Shown here: positions 54,038 through 64,000 of the stretch, piece after piece
How the letters are laid out: each line of letters begins with the position of its first letter
Position numbering within the stretch: the stretch's first letter is position 1
NCBI GenBank assembly: GCA_028751875.1
Contig: CM054144.1
Location: forward strand, 21,034,052 to 21,098,051
Length of the DNA: 64,000 bases
Direction: 5' to 3'
Origin: Rapana venosa
Taxonomy: Eukaryota > Mollusca > Gastropoda > Neogastropoda > Muricidae
The notes under the pieces: generated by a model
Database searches by the model: none
Seen by the model: the letters and a program-made list of their open reading frames with translations, nothing else
Told to the model about the DNA's origin: nothing
Program-made: the position numbers and the translations under genes

Positions 54038-54838
54038 CACACACACTCCTCTCACACACAGACACCCCCTCACACAAAACAACACCTCACACACACACTC
54101 CTCCACACACAGACACCCCCTCACACACACACACCCCTCACACACACACTCCCTCACACACAGACAACCCCCCTCACACACACACACCCCCTCACACACA
54201 CACACACCCTCACACACACACACACACACACACACATTCCTCTCACACACAGACACCCCCTCACACACACACACCCCCTCACACACACACTCCTCTCACA
54301 CACAGACACCCCCTCACACACACACACACCCTCACACACACACACCTCACACACAACACACACCACACACACACAACCACCTCTCACACACAGACACCCC
54401 TCACACACACACACCCCTCACACACACACCCTTCACACACACACACCCCTCCACACACACACACACCCTCACACACACATCTCCTCTCACACACAGACAC
54501 ACCCACACACACACACTCCCCTCACACACAACACCCCCTCACACACACACCCCTCACACACACACACACACACCCCTCTCACACACACACGCACATCCTC
54601 ACACAACTCCTCACACGACACCCCCTCACACCACACCCCTCTCACACACAGACACCCCTCTCACACCACACGCACTCCCTCACACACACAGACACACCCC
54701 CCACACCCACTCACACACAACCACACCACACCTCTCGACACACAGACACCCCCCCCCCCCTCACACACACACACTCTCACACAGACACACCAACACACAA
54801 CATCACACCACACACACAACACACGACACACAACACAC

Positions 54839-54914
<76 letters not shown>

Positions 54915-54922
54915 ACGACACA
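53303..54922. repeat. 1.6 kb CA-based array with CTCCTCTCACACACAGACACCCC-type units
   Basis: Pure CA tracts at both ends (53303-53372, 54840-54912) enclose irregular longer units made of CTCCTCT, CACACAGACA and CCCCCTCACA modules. The whole block stays open for 560 codons on plus (His/Thr/Ser/Pro) and for stretches of Cys/Val on minus. These frames are not genes. Confidence 0.95.
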
Positions 54923-55620
54923 AACAATGAAAGAACACGTGAAACAAACAACAAGTTGTAAAACTGACAGAAGAACATTTTAAAACAGCAACTGTTGTAT
55001 TATATCACACTAAGATGAACAAAAATGTGAACGAAGACCAAGATCTTGTCTCTGTTTCTCACAAATAAAATATGAGTCTTCATACACAGTTTTACTGTTC
55101 TCCAAGCTTATCTACATGTACAAAAGCTATATTAGAGCATCTACTTTTGAATTTAAGTCATACACGCATTACCAGTGGGGATACCGGGGGGCTGTCAGTA
55201 TAAATAGCATCTCCACCTTCTGGTAGTTCTGTGCTAGGAATTCGATCTTTTCTATCCTTCACTTTGTTTCTGCCTTGTTCCTTTTCTACCTGTCACCGTC
55301 TTCTTGCCTATTTTATGCCTTCTTGGTAAATTTTCATTCCCGCCCCCCCCCCCCCCCCCCCCCCCCCCAAAGACTTAAAAGAACAATTCTCTCCCACGCT
55401 GAGGTCGGATGCGCTGGGCCTGACTTGTCAGGTGCTTAACGGCAGAGCAAACCACGTTCACTCATATGACAGACAACAGTAGTTTCTGTCTGAGCGTTGT
55501 ACAAAATATACACACAATAGATTATCATCATCGAATTTAAAACACCATTCTAAAGTGAGGTGCTCCTGTTACAAAACCTCTTCCTTCCATCTCAGCCACA
55601 GCTTTTCTCTCTCCCCTCCT
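54923..55620. other. Mostly featureless, with a poly-C tract
   Basis: C run at 55343-55368. The remaining sequence is AT-rich with no supported gene. Confidence 0.5.
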
Positions 55621-55642
55621 CCCATTCATACACAGATACATA

Positions 55643-55698
55643 CGCGCGCACGCACGCACGCGCGCGCGCGCACATACACACACACATACACACACTGC
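55643..55698. repeat. (CGCA)n/(CA)n microsatellite
   Basis: CGCG/CGCA-rich units followed by CA and CATACA. Confidence 0.88.
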
Positions 55699-55734
55699 AT
55701 AATCATTTATTCTTCTCCTGCTACCGATATATGA

Positions 55735-56115
55735 AGGAAGGTGGCAGGATGGTTAAGACGTTTGCCTGCCAACAAGTAAACCGTGAGGTTCTCGGTTCGA
55801 TTCCCAGCCTCGCCCTTTCTTCCCAGTTTGACAAAAAAATCGAACTGAATGTCAAAGTCCTTCGGATGAGACTATAAACCGAGGCCCCGTGTGCGAACGC
55901 ATGCAGAACATCTTGCACACACGTTAAATCCTGTTCCGATGTTCGAAAGAGTAGGCCATTGTGTGCCGGTGGCAACAGATGACAAAATTTTAAAAAACCG
56001 CATTCACACGCAAAAAAAAGGAGTCATCTGAGCGCTTTGATTTGTTGCTTTACAAGATTCAGCGCGATATAAATTCCATACATTATTGTTATTATTGTTA
56101 TTATTATTATTATAT
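55735..56115 (+). mobile_element. SINE-E, full length: tRNA head, Nin-like core, LINE-type 3' tail
   Basis: Head: 'ggcaggatggttaagacgtt' (A box) and 'ctcggttcgattcccag' (B box). Core: 'gatgagactataaaccgagg', followed by the same middle block as SINE-A ('aagagtaggccattgtgtgc'). After an A run at 56008-56018 the tail changes to 'gagcgctttgatttgttgct', 'ttacaagattcagcgc' and 'gatataaattccat', then ATT/ATTGTT units. That tail is related to the LINE 3' end at about 50960-51060. The shared tail suggests that the LINE's reverse transcriptase mobilised this SINE. Confidence 0.88.
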
Positions 56116-56452
56116 CCCCAACACCCACACATACTTAGTCATATGCACAGGCATAGGCCTGAAGTCATACACTGTAAGAGTATGACAAAATAAAGGCTTG
56201 TTGAGAAGGCAAAGAGATAAGAAAATAACTACGCCTACCTTCCAACGTCCCTCCCCCTTCTTGTATGTCCTTTTTCTTTTTTAAAAGCACGTCCATCCAT
56301 CCTACCCACAGTTGACTGTCAAACGGGCTCGAGGCGATTTTCAGTTTGAGCCAGTCGAGGGGGTGGGGGTAAGAGGGTGGGTTGTGTTTTTGGGGGGGTC
56401 ACCTATATCTATTTTCAAGTGAATGTTTTTTTAAGAGCATAGTTTTTGTTAT
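56116..56452. other. No recognisable feature
   Basis: Unique-looking sequence with a G-rich patch at 56345-56400. Confidence 0.5.
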
Positions 56453-56695
56453 TTTATTTATTTATTCTTTTATATCGAGGATAATGGAATAAGCACTCAT
56501 GTGCTTTTTTACATCCAGTCCCCGTGTGTGTGCGGTTTTGTAAATTTTGTCATGTTTCCACTGGCACACAACGGCCTACTCTTCCGAAAAAGCGGAACAG
56601 GATTTGACATGTGCGCAAGATGTTCTGCATGCGTTCGCCCACGGGGCCTCGGTTTATAGTCTCATCCGAAGGACTTCTAATCCTCAGATGATGTT
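56453..56695 (-). mobile_element. SINE-A, head missing
   Basis: Reversed tail ('atcgaggataatggaataag'), 'acatccagtccccgtgtgtg', 'cacaacggcctactcttccg' and core 'ggcctcggtttatagtctca'. Ends at the core. Confidence 0.88.
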
Positions 56696-57165
56696 GCCAG
56701 TTTCTAGGGAACCTAGAAGAAGAGGATGTTCAATCACCCTCTTCCGTGTTAAAAAAACCAAACCCCAAACCACAACATTTCTTCAAGAGTGTTGACCGTC
56801 AGCAAAGTGTTATCCATCCCCTGCAGTATTTTCCCCTCACACCACTTTAAGTCACGGCGTGAAATTCGAGCGGCTGTAACCCTTATGCAACAGCCACCCC
56901 CACCCACCCCCACTATCTCGTGCCTCTCTGTGTCATGTCACGCCCCATGTTTGCAAAACTAAAAGCGATCAACAAAAATTATCAATCATCAGACAAAAGA
57001 TACTTTTGTCAGACAGTTTTAATGTTAAAACATAATAATGTTTATGATGGAAACAGCGCGACCAGCCATCTTTTCATTTTATCGTACACACCGCGTTCAA
57101 CTGTACATCGTCAACGAAATGTTGTCAAACTGTTCCTTTTTCAATCCAGTCTGAAGAGGGAAGAG
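56696..57165. other. No recognisable feature
   Basis: Unique-looking sequence before a long GA tract. Confidence 0.5.

Positions 57166-57167
<2 letters not shown>

Positions 57168-57241
<74 letters not shown>
57168..57241. repeat. (GA)n microsatellite
   Basis: About 36 GA units. Confidence 0.96.
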
Positions 57242-57245
<4 letters not shown>

Positions 57246-57254
57246 ATTATTGCT

Positions 57255-57412
57255 GATTATTATTTTGTTTATTCTTTTATTTCGAGGATAATGGAATAAG
57301 CACTCATGTGCTTGTCTACATCCAGTCCCCGTGTGTATGCAGTTTTGTAAATGTTGTCAACCGTTCCCACCGGCATACAAGGGTCTAACTGTAAATGTTG
57401 TCATCCGTTCCA
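57255..57412 (-). mobile_element. SINE-A, 3' fragment with a short internal duplication
   Basis: Reversed tail 'ttcgaggataatggaataag' and 'acatccagtccccgtgtgta'. The phrase 'gtaaatgttgtca(a/t)ccgttcc' occurs twice (about 57347 and 57390). Confidence 0.82.
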
Positions 57413-57417
57413 CGAGA

Positions 57418-57418
57418 G

Positions 57419-57471
<53 letters not shown>

Positions 57472-57528
57472 AGAGAGAGAGAGACAGAGAGACAGACAGA
57501 CAGAGACAGAGAGACATACAGAGACAGA

Positions 57529-57595
<67 letters not shown>

Positions 57596-57670
57596 ACATA
57601 CAGGCAGACAGAGGCAGAGGGTGAGAGACAGACAGAGAGAGAGAGAGACAGAGAGAGAGACAGAGAAAGA

Positions 57671-57741
<71 letters not shown>

Positions 57742-57750
57742 TCAACAGCC
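57418..57750. repeat. (GA)n array with GACA and GAGG variants, about 330 bp
   Basis: GA blocks alternate with 'agacagaca', 'agaggcagaggg' and similar units. Open frames on both strands are low-complexity artefacts. Confidence 0.95.
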
Positions 57751-57856
57751 AAAATGAATGGCAAAAATAAATCTTTCCAGCCTCAATGAGCACAAGACCG
57801 GAGGAATCCAATACCACAGCACAAAAACCACACATCTTTCAGCCCGGGGCGACCTG

Positions 57857-58022
57857 TACTGTACTCTACTGTACTGTACTGTACTCTACTGTACTGTACT
57901 GTGCTGTACCGTACTATACTATACTGTACTATACTGTGCTGTACTGTACTGTGCTGTACTGTACTGTACCGTTTTGTACTGTACTGTACCGTACTGTACT
58001 GTGCTGTACTGTACTGTACCGT
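57857..58022. repeat. (CTGTA)n pentanucleotide array with variants
   Basis: CTGTA units with CTCTA, CTGTG, CTATA and CCGTA variants fill about 165 bp. Confidence 0.94.
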
Positions 58023-58249
58023 GTAGCGTGTGATTAAAACTGCGGAGATACTTTCTGCTACCACCTTCTTGGGCCTTCTTTTAATCTCTTGAAGCCTTCT
58101 TCTAAAGCCTTCCTCCTCCCTGTCTGATGCCCCTTTCTGTTTCTGTGTATGTACCATGTACCTACTTGCTCGCTCGCTTGCTTGCTGGCAAGACATTGAC
58201 TGTCCTCTTTCTTTCTTTGCTGACTTTTCTGTCTGCGTGTCTTGTCTGG

Positions 58250-58283
58250 TCTGGTCTGTCTCTCTCTCTCTCTCCCCCCCCTC

Positions 58284-58316
<33 letters not shown>

Positions 58317-58326
58317 CTCTCCCACC

Positions 58327-58357
<31 letters not shown>

Positions 58358-58770
58358 CCCACCTCTCTCTCTTGCTCACTGTCCCTTTCTCCCTGCCCGG
58401 CTCTCTTCTTCTTCTTCTCTCTCTGTCTCCACTCTCTGTCTTCTCTGTTCTTGTTCTCTCTCTCTCCACTCTCTCTCTATTCTTCGTCTCTCTGTCTCTG
58501 TCTGTCTGTCGTTCTTTCTCTCTCTGTCTCTTTGTCTGTCTTGTCTTCTCTCTGTCTCTTTCTCCTCTTCGTTTCTGTCTCTCTTTCTGTCTCCTCTACT
58601 TCTGCTCTCCTTTCTCTCTGTCCTCTGTCTGTCTTCGTTCTGTCTCTCTCTGTCTCTTCTGTCTGTCTTGTCCTGTCTCTGTCTCTGTCTGTCGTCTGTC
58701 TCTCTGTCTCTTTGTCTTCTGTTCTGTCTTTCTCTCTCCCCTGTCTCTCCTGTGTGCTGTCTGTGATATG
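58250..58770. repeat. Pyrimidine-rich CT/CTGT/CTTCT tract, about 520 bp
   Basis: Almost all bases from 58255 to 58760 are C or T, with GT interruptions. Frames here (Ser/Leu/Cys) are not genes. Confidence 0.94.
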
Positions 58771-59100
58771 TGTTATCTGTGTACACGTGTGTGTCTGCAA
58801 GCGTTGTTGCGTTTCACAGTTTGAGTGTGTGTTGATCCCCTTTGTGTGCGTGTGTGATAGGGATGTGTAGTGTGTATACTGTGTGCGATGTGTGTGTGTG
58901 GTTGGGATGTTGTGTTTTTGGATGTGTGTGTGTGCAGCGGCTGTGCGTGTGCTGTGTAGGGGGGGTCGTGTGTGTGTGGTGTGCGGTCTGAGGATTTGTG
59001 AAGGAAAGGCCACAGAAAGTAGAACACAGTTAACTTGCAATGCCAAAGGGGTTACAGAAAGAATATTACTTTTCAAGAGGAGAAAAATAAGAGAAAAAAA
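58771..59100. other. GT-rich low-complexity sequence, then unique sequence
   Basis: Imperfect TGTGTG units to about 58985, then AT-rich sequence. Confidence 0.55.
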
Positions 59101-59107
59101 GAATCAC

Positions 59108-59111
<4 letters not shown>

Positions 59112-59161
<50 letters not shown>

Positions 59162-59194
59162 TGAAAGAGAGAGAGATGGGGGAGGGGGGGGGGG
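59112..59194. repeat. (GA)n with poly-G patch
   Basis: GA units to 59176, then a G-rich run (59179-59194). Confidence 0.93.
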
Positions 59195-59261
59195 GAGCAG
59201 GGGCGGTAGATTGAAAGTTTGTTTACTAAACGTAGGTCCTCATTTTAAATAAAAATTTTAA

Positions 59262-59606
59262 ATTTTTTTTATTTCGAGGATAATGGAATAAGCACTTTTG
59301 TGCTCTTTTTTTTTTTTACATCCAGTCTCCGTGTGTATGCGATTTTGTAAATTCTGTCATCTGTTCCCACGGCACACAATGGCCTACTTTTACGAAAAGT
59401 GGAACAGGATTTAACGTGTGCGCAAGATGTTCTGCGTGCGTTCGCACACGGGACCTCGGTTTATAGTCTCAGCCGAAGGACTTTTGGGGAGAGTGGAATC
59501 TGCACTGATGTTAACTCCAGGGGAAAATATCCCCTTGAACGGGAATCGAACCCGGGTCGTCAGATTGCGAGCGCAATGTTCTAACCACTAGGCTATCCCG
59601 TCCCCT
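59262..59606 (-). mobile_element. SINE-A, full length
   Basis: Reversed order: tail 'atttcgaggataatggaata', 'acatccagtctccgtgtgta', core 'gacctcggtttatagtctca', 'gttaactccaggggaaaata', B box 'gggaatcgaacccggg' and A box 'gttctaaccactaggctatc'. It is very close to the copy at 26566-26912 and has all modules. Confidence 0.93.
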
Positions 59607-59786
59607 TGAAATGGATGTGGACATATCCAGATGAAACAGAACGGAAACACCAAGCGATACCTGGTAATGAATTGCGTTACATAACCATACATAAATACTT
59701 ATAATTATGTCTATATGTGATGATGTTGAGCAATTCATTAACAAGTCTGCAGCTGATGTTTCCGTTCTGTTTGAGCTGATTATGTT
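59607..59786. other. No recognisable feature
   Basis: Short unique stretch between a SINE and a tetranucleotide array. Confidence 0.5.
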
Positions 59787-59789
59787 CAC

Positions 59790-60207
<418 letters not shown>

Positions 60208-60420
60208 TTTAAAGAAAAAGGCTGTGTCTCAGATCATCACTAATAGGTTAGCACTGAGAAAACAAAACATGATAATTTTCATTTTTCACACAGATCTAGG
60301 CATTGGGCATTGTGTTTCACGCTTATCAATTCGGTTGTAGTTGAAATAAACTGTGTACCATTAAGAAATGCATAGCAAATTTGGTTCCAGCAAAAGAATA
60401 TTCAAATAGATTTGTTTAAA

Positions 60421-60560
<140 letters not shown>

Positions 60561-60660
60561 CGCGTGCGCACGTTTGTAAGAGAAGGGCATCGTGCAAACA
60601 TTATCAGAACACCCAAGGCACTGACAGGAAGAAAGTGGACAGACAGGGGAGAGAAGTGAT

Positions 60661-61640
60661 AAGGGGGGGGGGGGGAGGGGATGAAGAATTAGAATTACAA
60701 GTAGAATTCACATTTAAAGAAGAAAAAAAAACTATTTGAAGAAAAAGAATTTGAAGTAGAGAAGTTTGTGGAAAAAGAAGAAGAAGAGAAGAGAGAAGAA
60801 GAAGAAGAGGAGGAAAAAGAAGAAGAAGAAGAAAGGAGGAGGAAAAAAGAAGAAGAAGAAGAAGAAGAAGAAGAAGAAGAACACTAAATTGAAAAAAAAA
60901 GGTATGTGATAAAAGACAAAAAAGAGAAACGTGACGAAAAAGAATTTGAAGCTGAAGAGAAAAAGAAAGGAAAATAAAGTTAAAGATGAAGAAGAAGAAA
61001 ACAAAAAGAAAAAAAGAATGTGAAGAAAGAGTAAAAGAATATAAAGAAAAGAGGAGAAAGAAGAAACTGAAGAATTTGAAGAAGTAAAAGAATTTTAAGA
61101 AAAACCAGGAATTTGAAGAACAAAATATTTACAGGAAAGGAGTAGAGTTTAAAAAAATTGGAAAAAATGAATTTTAAGAAGAAGAATCTAAAGAATTTGA
61201 AGAATCTGAAGAATTTGAAGAAGAAGGAGAATTTAAAAGAAGAAGAAGAAATTTGAAGATGAAGAAGAAAAAATATTGAAGAAGAAGAAGAATTTGAAGA
61301 AGCAGAAGAAGAAGAAGAAGAAGAAGATAAAAAAAAGAAGAATCGCGAAGAAGAAGAAGAAGAAGACGAAGAAGAAGAACAACAACAATAAGAGAAAAAA
61401 AGAGAAAGAATATGAAATCGAAGAAGCAAAAGCCAAAACAAACAAGCTCCCCATCCTCCCCCCCCCCCCCCCCCCCCCGACCCCCCAAAAAAAGACAAAA
61501 AATAGGCATCCCCTCTCTCCGCAAGGAAAAAAGAAAGATAAAGAGCAAAGGGATAAGAAGAATCAGAAAAAAGGGAAGACAAAAGTGAAGAAAATGGTGT
61601 TGATCATGACCGCAGGGTTTAGAGCAGCATCACATTAGCC
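60661..61640. repeat. About 0.95 kb polypurine (GAA/AAG-rich) region
   Basis: From 60720 to 61430 the plus strand is almost entirely A and G (gaagaagaa, gaaaaagaa, aatttgaag modules, with scattered T). A G run lies at 60663-60676 and a C run at 61458-61479. The minus-strand frame of about 200 codons (Phe/Ser/Leu) is an artefact. Confidence 0.92.
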
Positions 61641-61937
61641 AGGTTCAATCGCATTACTAAAAGCATTCAGAGCCTCCTGCCTCTTAATACGAACACAGGC
61701 AGCCAGCTAGTTGTGTGTTGTGTGGCCCACAGGGAAAAGTGTAAACGGCAAGAAACAAGACCACAAACAAAAAAAACACCCAACAACAGCCCCTAAACAA
61801 CCCAGCCAAGATGTTCTCATTCAATGGGCGCCTCTTGGTCTTGTCTCTCTGTCTGTGTGTGTGTCACTTTCTCTGTATTTTGTGTCTGTCTGTTTCTGTC
61901 TCAGCTTCTTTTTGTCTGTCTGTTCTGTCTGTCTCTC

Positions 61938-61942
61938 TTGTC

Positions 61943-61990
<48 letters not shown>

Positions 61991-62026
61991 ATGTGTTGTG
62001 TGTTGTGTGTGTGTGATGTGTGTGGG

Positions 62027-62073
<47 letters not shown>

Positions 62074-62225
62074 TATTTGCTTAGCTTGTATGAATAGCTG
62101 CTATCCAGTGTGTGTGTGTGTGTGTGGGTGTGTGTGTGTGCGCGTGTGTCTATGTCTGTGTGTAGTGTTTGTGCATGTATATGTGAGCGTTTGTGTGTGC
62201 GCGTGTGTGCGTGCGTGCGCCCTGA
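61938..62225. repeat. (GT)n, (GA)n and GT/GCGT microsatellites
   Basis: GT at 61945-61985, GA at 62033-62072, then GT with CGTG units at 62108-62220. Confidence 0.94.
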
Positions 62226-62635
62226 CTTATTCAAGAAAAAGTATCAATATTGCGCGAGCAAAAACCACTTCAAATCTGACAGTGTCAAACGAGCACCATT
62301 AATGATTTCGTTTCTCCAAATCCACACACCCAAGAGGGAAATCATGACAATTGAAAGCAAGATCCCCCTGATTTAGCGACTGACCACTGATGTAAAGTGT
62401 CTGTGAGGCACAAGCTATGAGAGCGCCAAAAGCTTTTCAGTGTGGGGAAGCAGAAAGTCGATTGACCCAGTGACTTTATGACCTGCTTTAGCATGACGGT
62501 GTCGGTAGCGTCTTAATTTGTTTGTTTTTGAAGAGGGTTTTCTAGGCAGACTGAGATCGTTTTAAAAAAAAGTTACATTATGATTAAACTATTAAAAACC
62601 CCTTTTCTGGAATTTCAATACAAAACTAGTATATT
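62226..62635. other. No recognisable feature
   Basis: Unique-looking sequence, no supported frame. Confidence 0.5.
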
Positions 62636-62639
62636 AGTA

Positions 62640-62785
62640 TCTTGTCCTCTTAAAAAAGCAGCTAGGGAGAGGAGATGGACGCCACCCTCAAGATGCCGGT
62701 CCCTAGAGAAGCTGAGGTCTCTGACACCTCGTTCCTCAAAAGACCGCATAAGTTATGGAAACACCATTACCTTTTACCTCTTTAA
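62640..62785 (+). mobile_element. SINE-C, 3' part
   Basis: 'gggagaggagatggacgcca', 'ccctcaagatgccggtccct', 'gaggtctctgacacctcgtt' and 'gcataagttatgg' match the SINE-C body in order. The 5S/tRNA head is absent. Confidence 0.83.
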
Positions 62786-64000
62786 AAATCTTTCTATGAA
62801 AGTGTCTCAAGTGTCTGTCAGTTTTCAAACTTGAACATTCAAAACTGGGTGTACTATCTTACCACATCATGTACAGAGTCACCCTTGTAAATGTAACCCA
62901 CCTAAAAAATGACTTACTTTAAAATTCAGAAATAAGTACCATTTTCGTCAAAGACATTATCTTTCTTTATTTTGTTGTTGCTTCGATTTTACGTCTGTTC
63001 ACTCAAAGTAAAATTAAGAGAATCTTTGTTTTGTTTTTATTTTGGTTGCTTTTCCATACTAAACTTACATCAACCTCAGTCCCTTTTTTTTATATATATT
63101 TAGGGAAGTCACTGATATAACAGTTAGATTCTCTTACTTCATTGAAGGAAAGAATGTTCTATTTTTAGCATTTTCAAGTTCAAACGAAGACATCTTCTGT
63201 TAGGGAACAAACTGTGGGTGGTTGGAAGAGCAACAGAGGAAGGCTAGGGAAAATCAAAGGACATACTATAAAATGGACATACTATAAAACGTAACAAGAG
63301 TGGAAACTCAAATCGAAACGTTTTAACCCTAACGGATATCTTCTCCCGGAAAAAAAACCCCTGACGTTAAAGAGCTCTTTGAAGAAATTTTTTTTATAGA
63401 TCCCAAAGGGTTAAGAAAAAAAGCGGACGGGAGAAAATAGGGGGAAGAAAAGAAGGAAGAAATAAACGAAGGAGAGAAAGAGGGCAGAAAATGGAAAGGA
63501 AGGAAGGAAGGAAGGAAGGAAGAACACGACTGAAACTCGATGAGGAAGGTGGACATTTGGCCCCCAACACACACCACAGGAAGCAATCGATGTGTACTTT
63601 ACCGCTCAGCCAGACACTCTTCACATCTCGGTTTCCTGGTTGTCAAATAGAGAGGAAAGGGAAAGCGCAGTTGTAAGCGACATTTTGTGGTGTCTTTAAA
63701 TAGCTCTCTCGTAGATGACTGCTACCAGACGTTCTACTCCGCGAACCTCCTCCATAAGTAACCAAAAAAACAAAATGATATTTGTTTAATTGCAAAGCAT
63801 TTTGTTTTGTTTTATTTCATGCTGTTTATAGTCCCACCGACCACGAAAGCCATATCAGTGCTGTCACCTTATTCAATTTCAGCAGCTCCAAAAAAAAAAT
63901 CAGCTCAAGTTCAGTATTTACACTATCCAATGCCTTAAAAAAAAGTCAACACTGTAAATCTGGTCCTCCTCCTCCTACCCCCATCCCCCGCAGCAGCAAC
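62786..64000. other. Featureless sequence to the window end
   Basis: AT-rich with a small (GGAA)n patch at 63498-63522. A short unit at 63327-63412 is bounded by TTAACCCT...AGGGTTAA. I see no gene. Confidence 0.45.

Noticed and set aside
53248..54930. 560-codon His/Thr-rich frame
   Set aside because: It is a direct consequence of the CA-based array and has no non-repeat sequence.
57357..58870. Long Arg/Glu and Ser/Leu frames
   Set aside because: They are GA and CT low-complexity tracts.
60980..61582. 200-codon Phe/Ser/Leu frame on minus
   Set aside because: It is the complement of the polypurine tract.

Overview
This is a stretch of animal nuclear DNA: AT-leaning, intron-bearing, very rich in simple repeats, and crowded with short tRNA-derived retroposons. 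The SINE cores, the L2/CR1-like LINE and the piggyBac remnant fit an invertebrate, most likely a gastropod mollusc. That assignment is inference from repeat style, since no marker gene is present. I see no CRISPR array, bacterial operon, phage or defence system.

Gene content is sparse. The one convincing cellular gene is on the minus strand: six coding exons between 45958 and 32978. The exons join in consistent phases into a 228-residue membrane protein with two N-terminal PPxY motifs and about four hydrophobic segments. It resembles invertebrate 'transmembrane protein 272-like' proteins. Its introns hold an extreme repeat load: two poly-G tracts of about 71 and 77 nt (in transcript sense), a 170 bp CT tract, and a 650 bp GCTCT array starting about 20 bp after a splice donor. 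Plausible isolated exons lie at 13037-13116 and 14407-14575 (plus) and 3292-3369 (minus); I do not recognise their genes.

Mobile elements. (1) A 1.1 kb internally deleted piggyBac-like element with TTAA duplications and two internal palindromes (447-1548). (2) A nearly complete LINE with endonuclease and reverse transcriptase and one in-frame stop (about 47073-51060), plus a 5'-truncated relative at 27586-28035. (3) Fragments of other LINEs at 5290-5560, 21490-22010 and 24314-24785. (4) A large, modular SINE population, labelled here A to F. A, B, E and F share a central segment (core around 'ataaaccgaggtcccgtgtg', like the Nin-type domain of animal SINEs) but carry different 3' tails. A ends in 'gcttattccattatcctcg...ataaaagaataaa'. 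B ends in 'ggtgaacctcaaagct'. E ends in a LINE-like tail with (ATT)n. F ends in 'gaatttcacgcagagaaattt'. C has a tRNA-like box followed by a 5S rRNA-like segment. D is a separate tRNA-headed family. (5) Tail-only insertions of about 65-85 bp that match the LINE/SINE-E tail.

Layout: 1-3.4 kb SINE-D, piggyBac, SINE-C relic, candidate exon. 4-7.5 kb SINE pieces, LINE RNase H relic, 58-bp repeat, microsatellites. 8-11 kb cluster of five different tandem arrays. 11-15.7 kb SINEs, degenerate tandem repeat, candidate exons, a two-copy interspersed repeat. 16-23 kb quiet sequence with SINE fragments, an 11-unit 33-bp minisatellite and SINE-C. 24-26 kb long inverted repeat. 26.5-29.5 kb SINE-A, LINE fragment, tail-only inserts. 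29.5-46 kb the membrane-protein gene. 46.7-51.3 kb the LINE. 51.5-57.4 kb SINE cluster and a 1.6 kb CA-type array. 57.4-62.2 kb almost continuous simple sequence. 62.2-64 kb mostly featureless.
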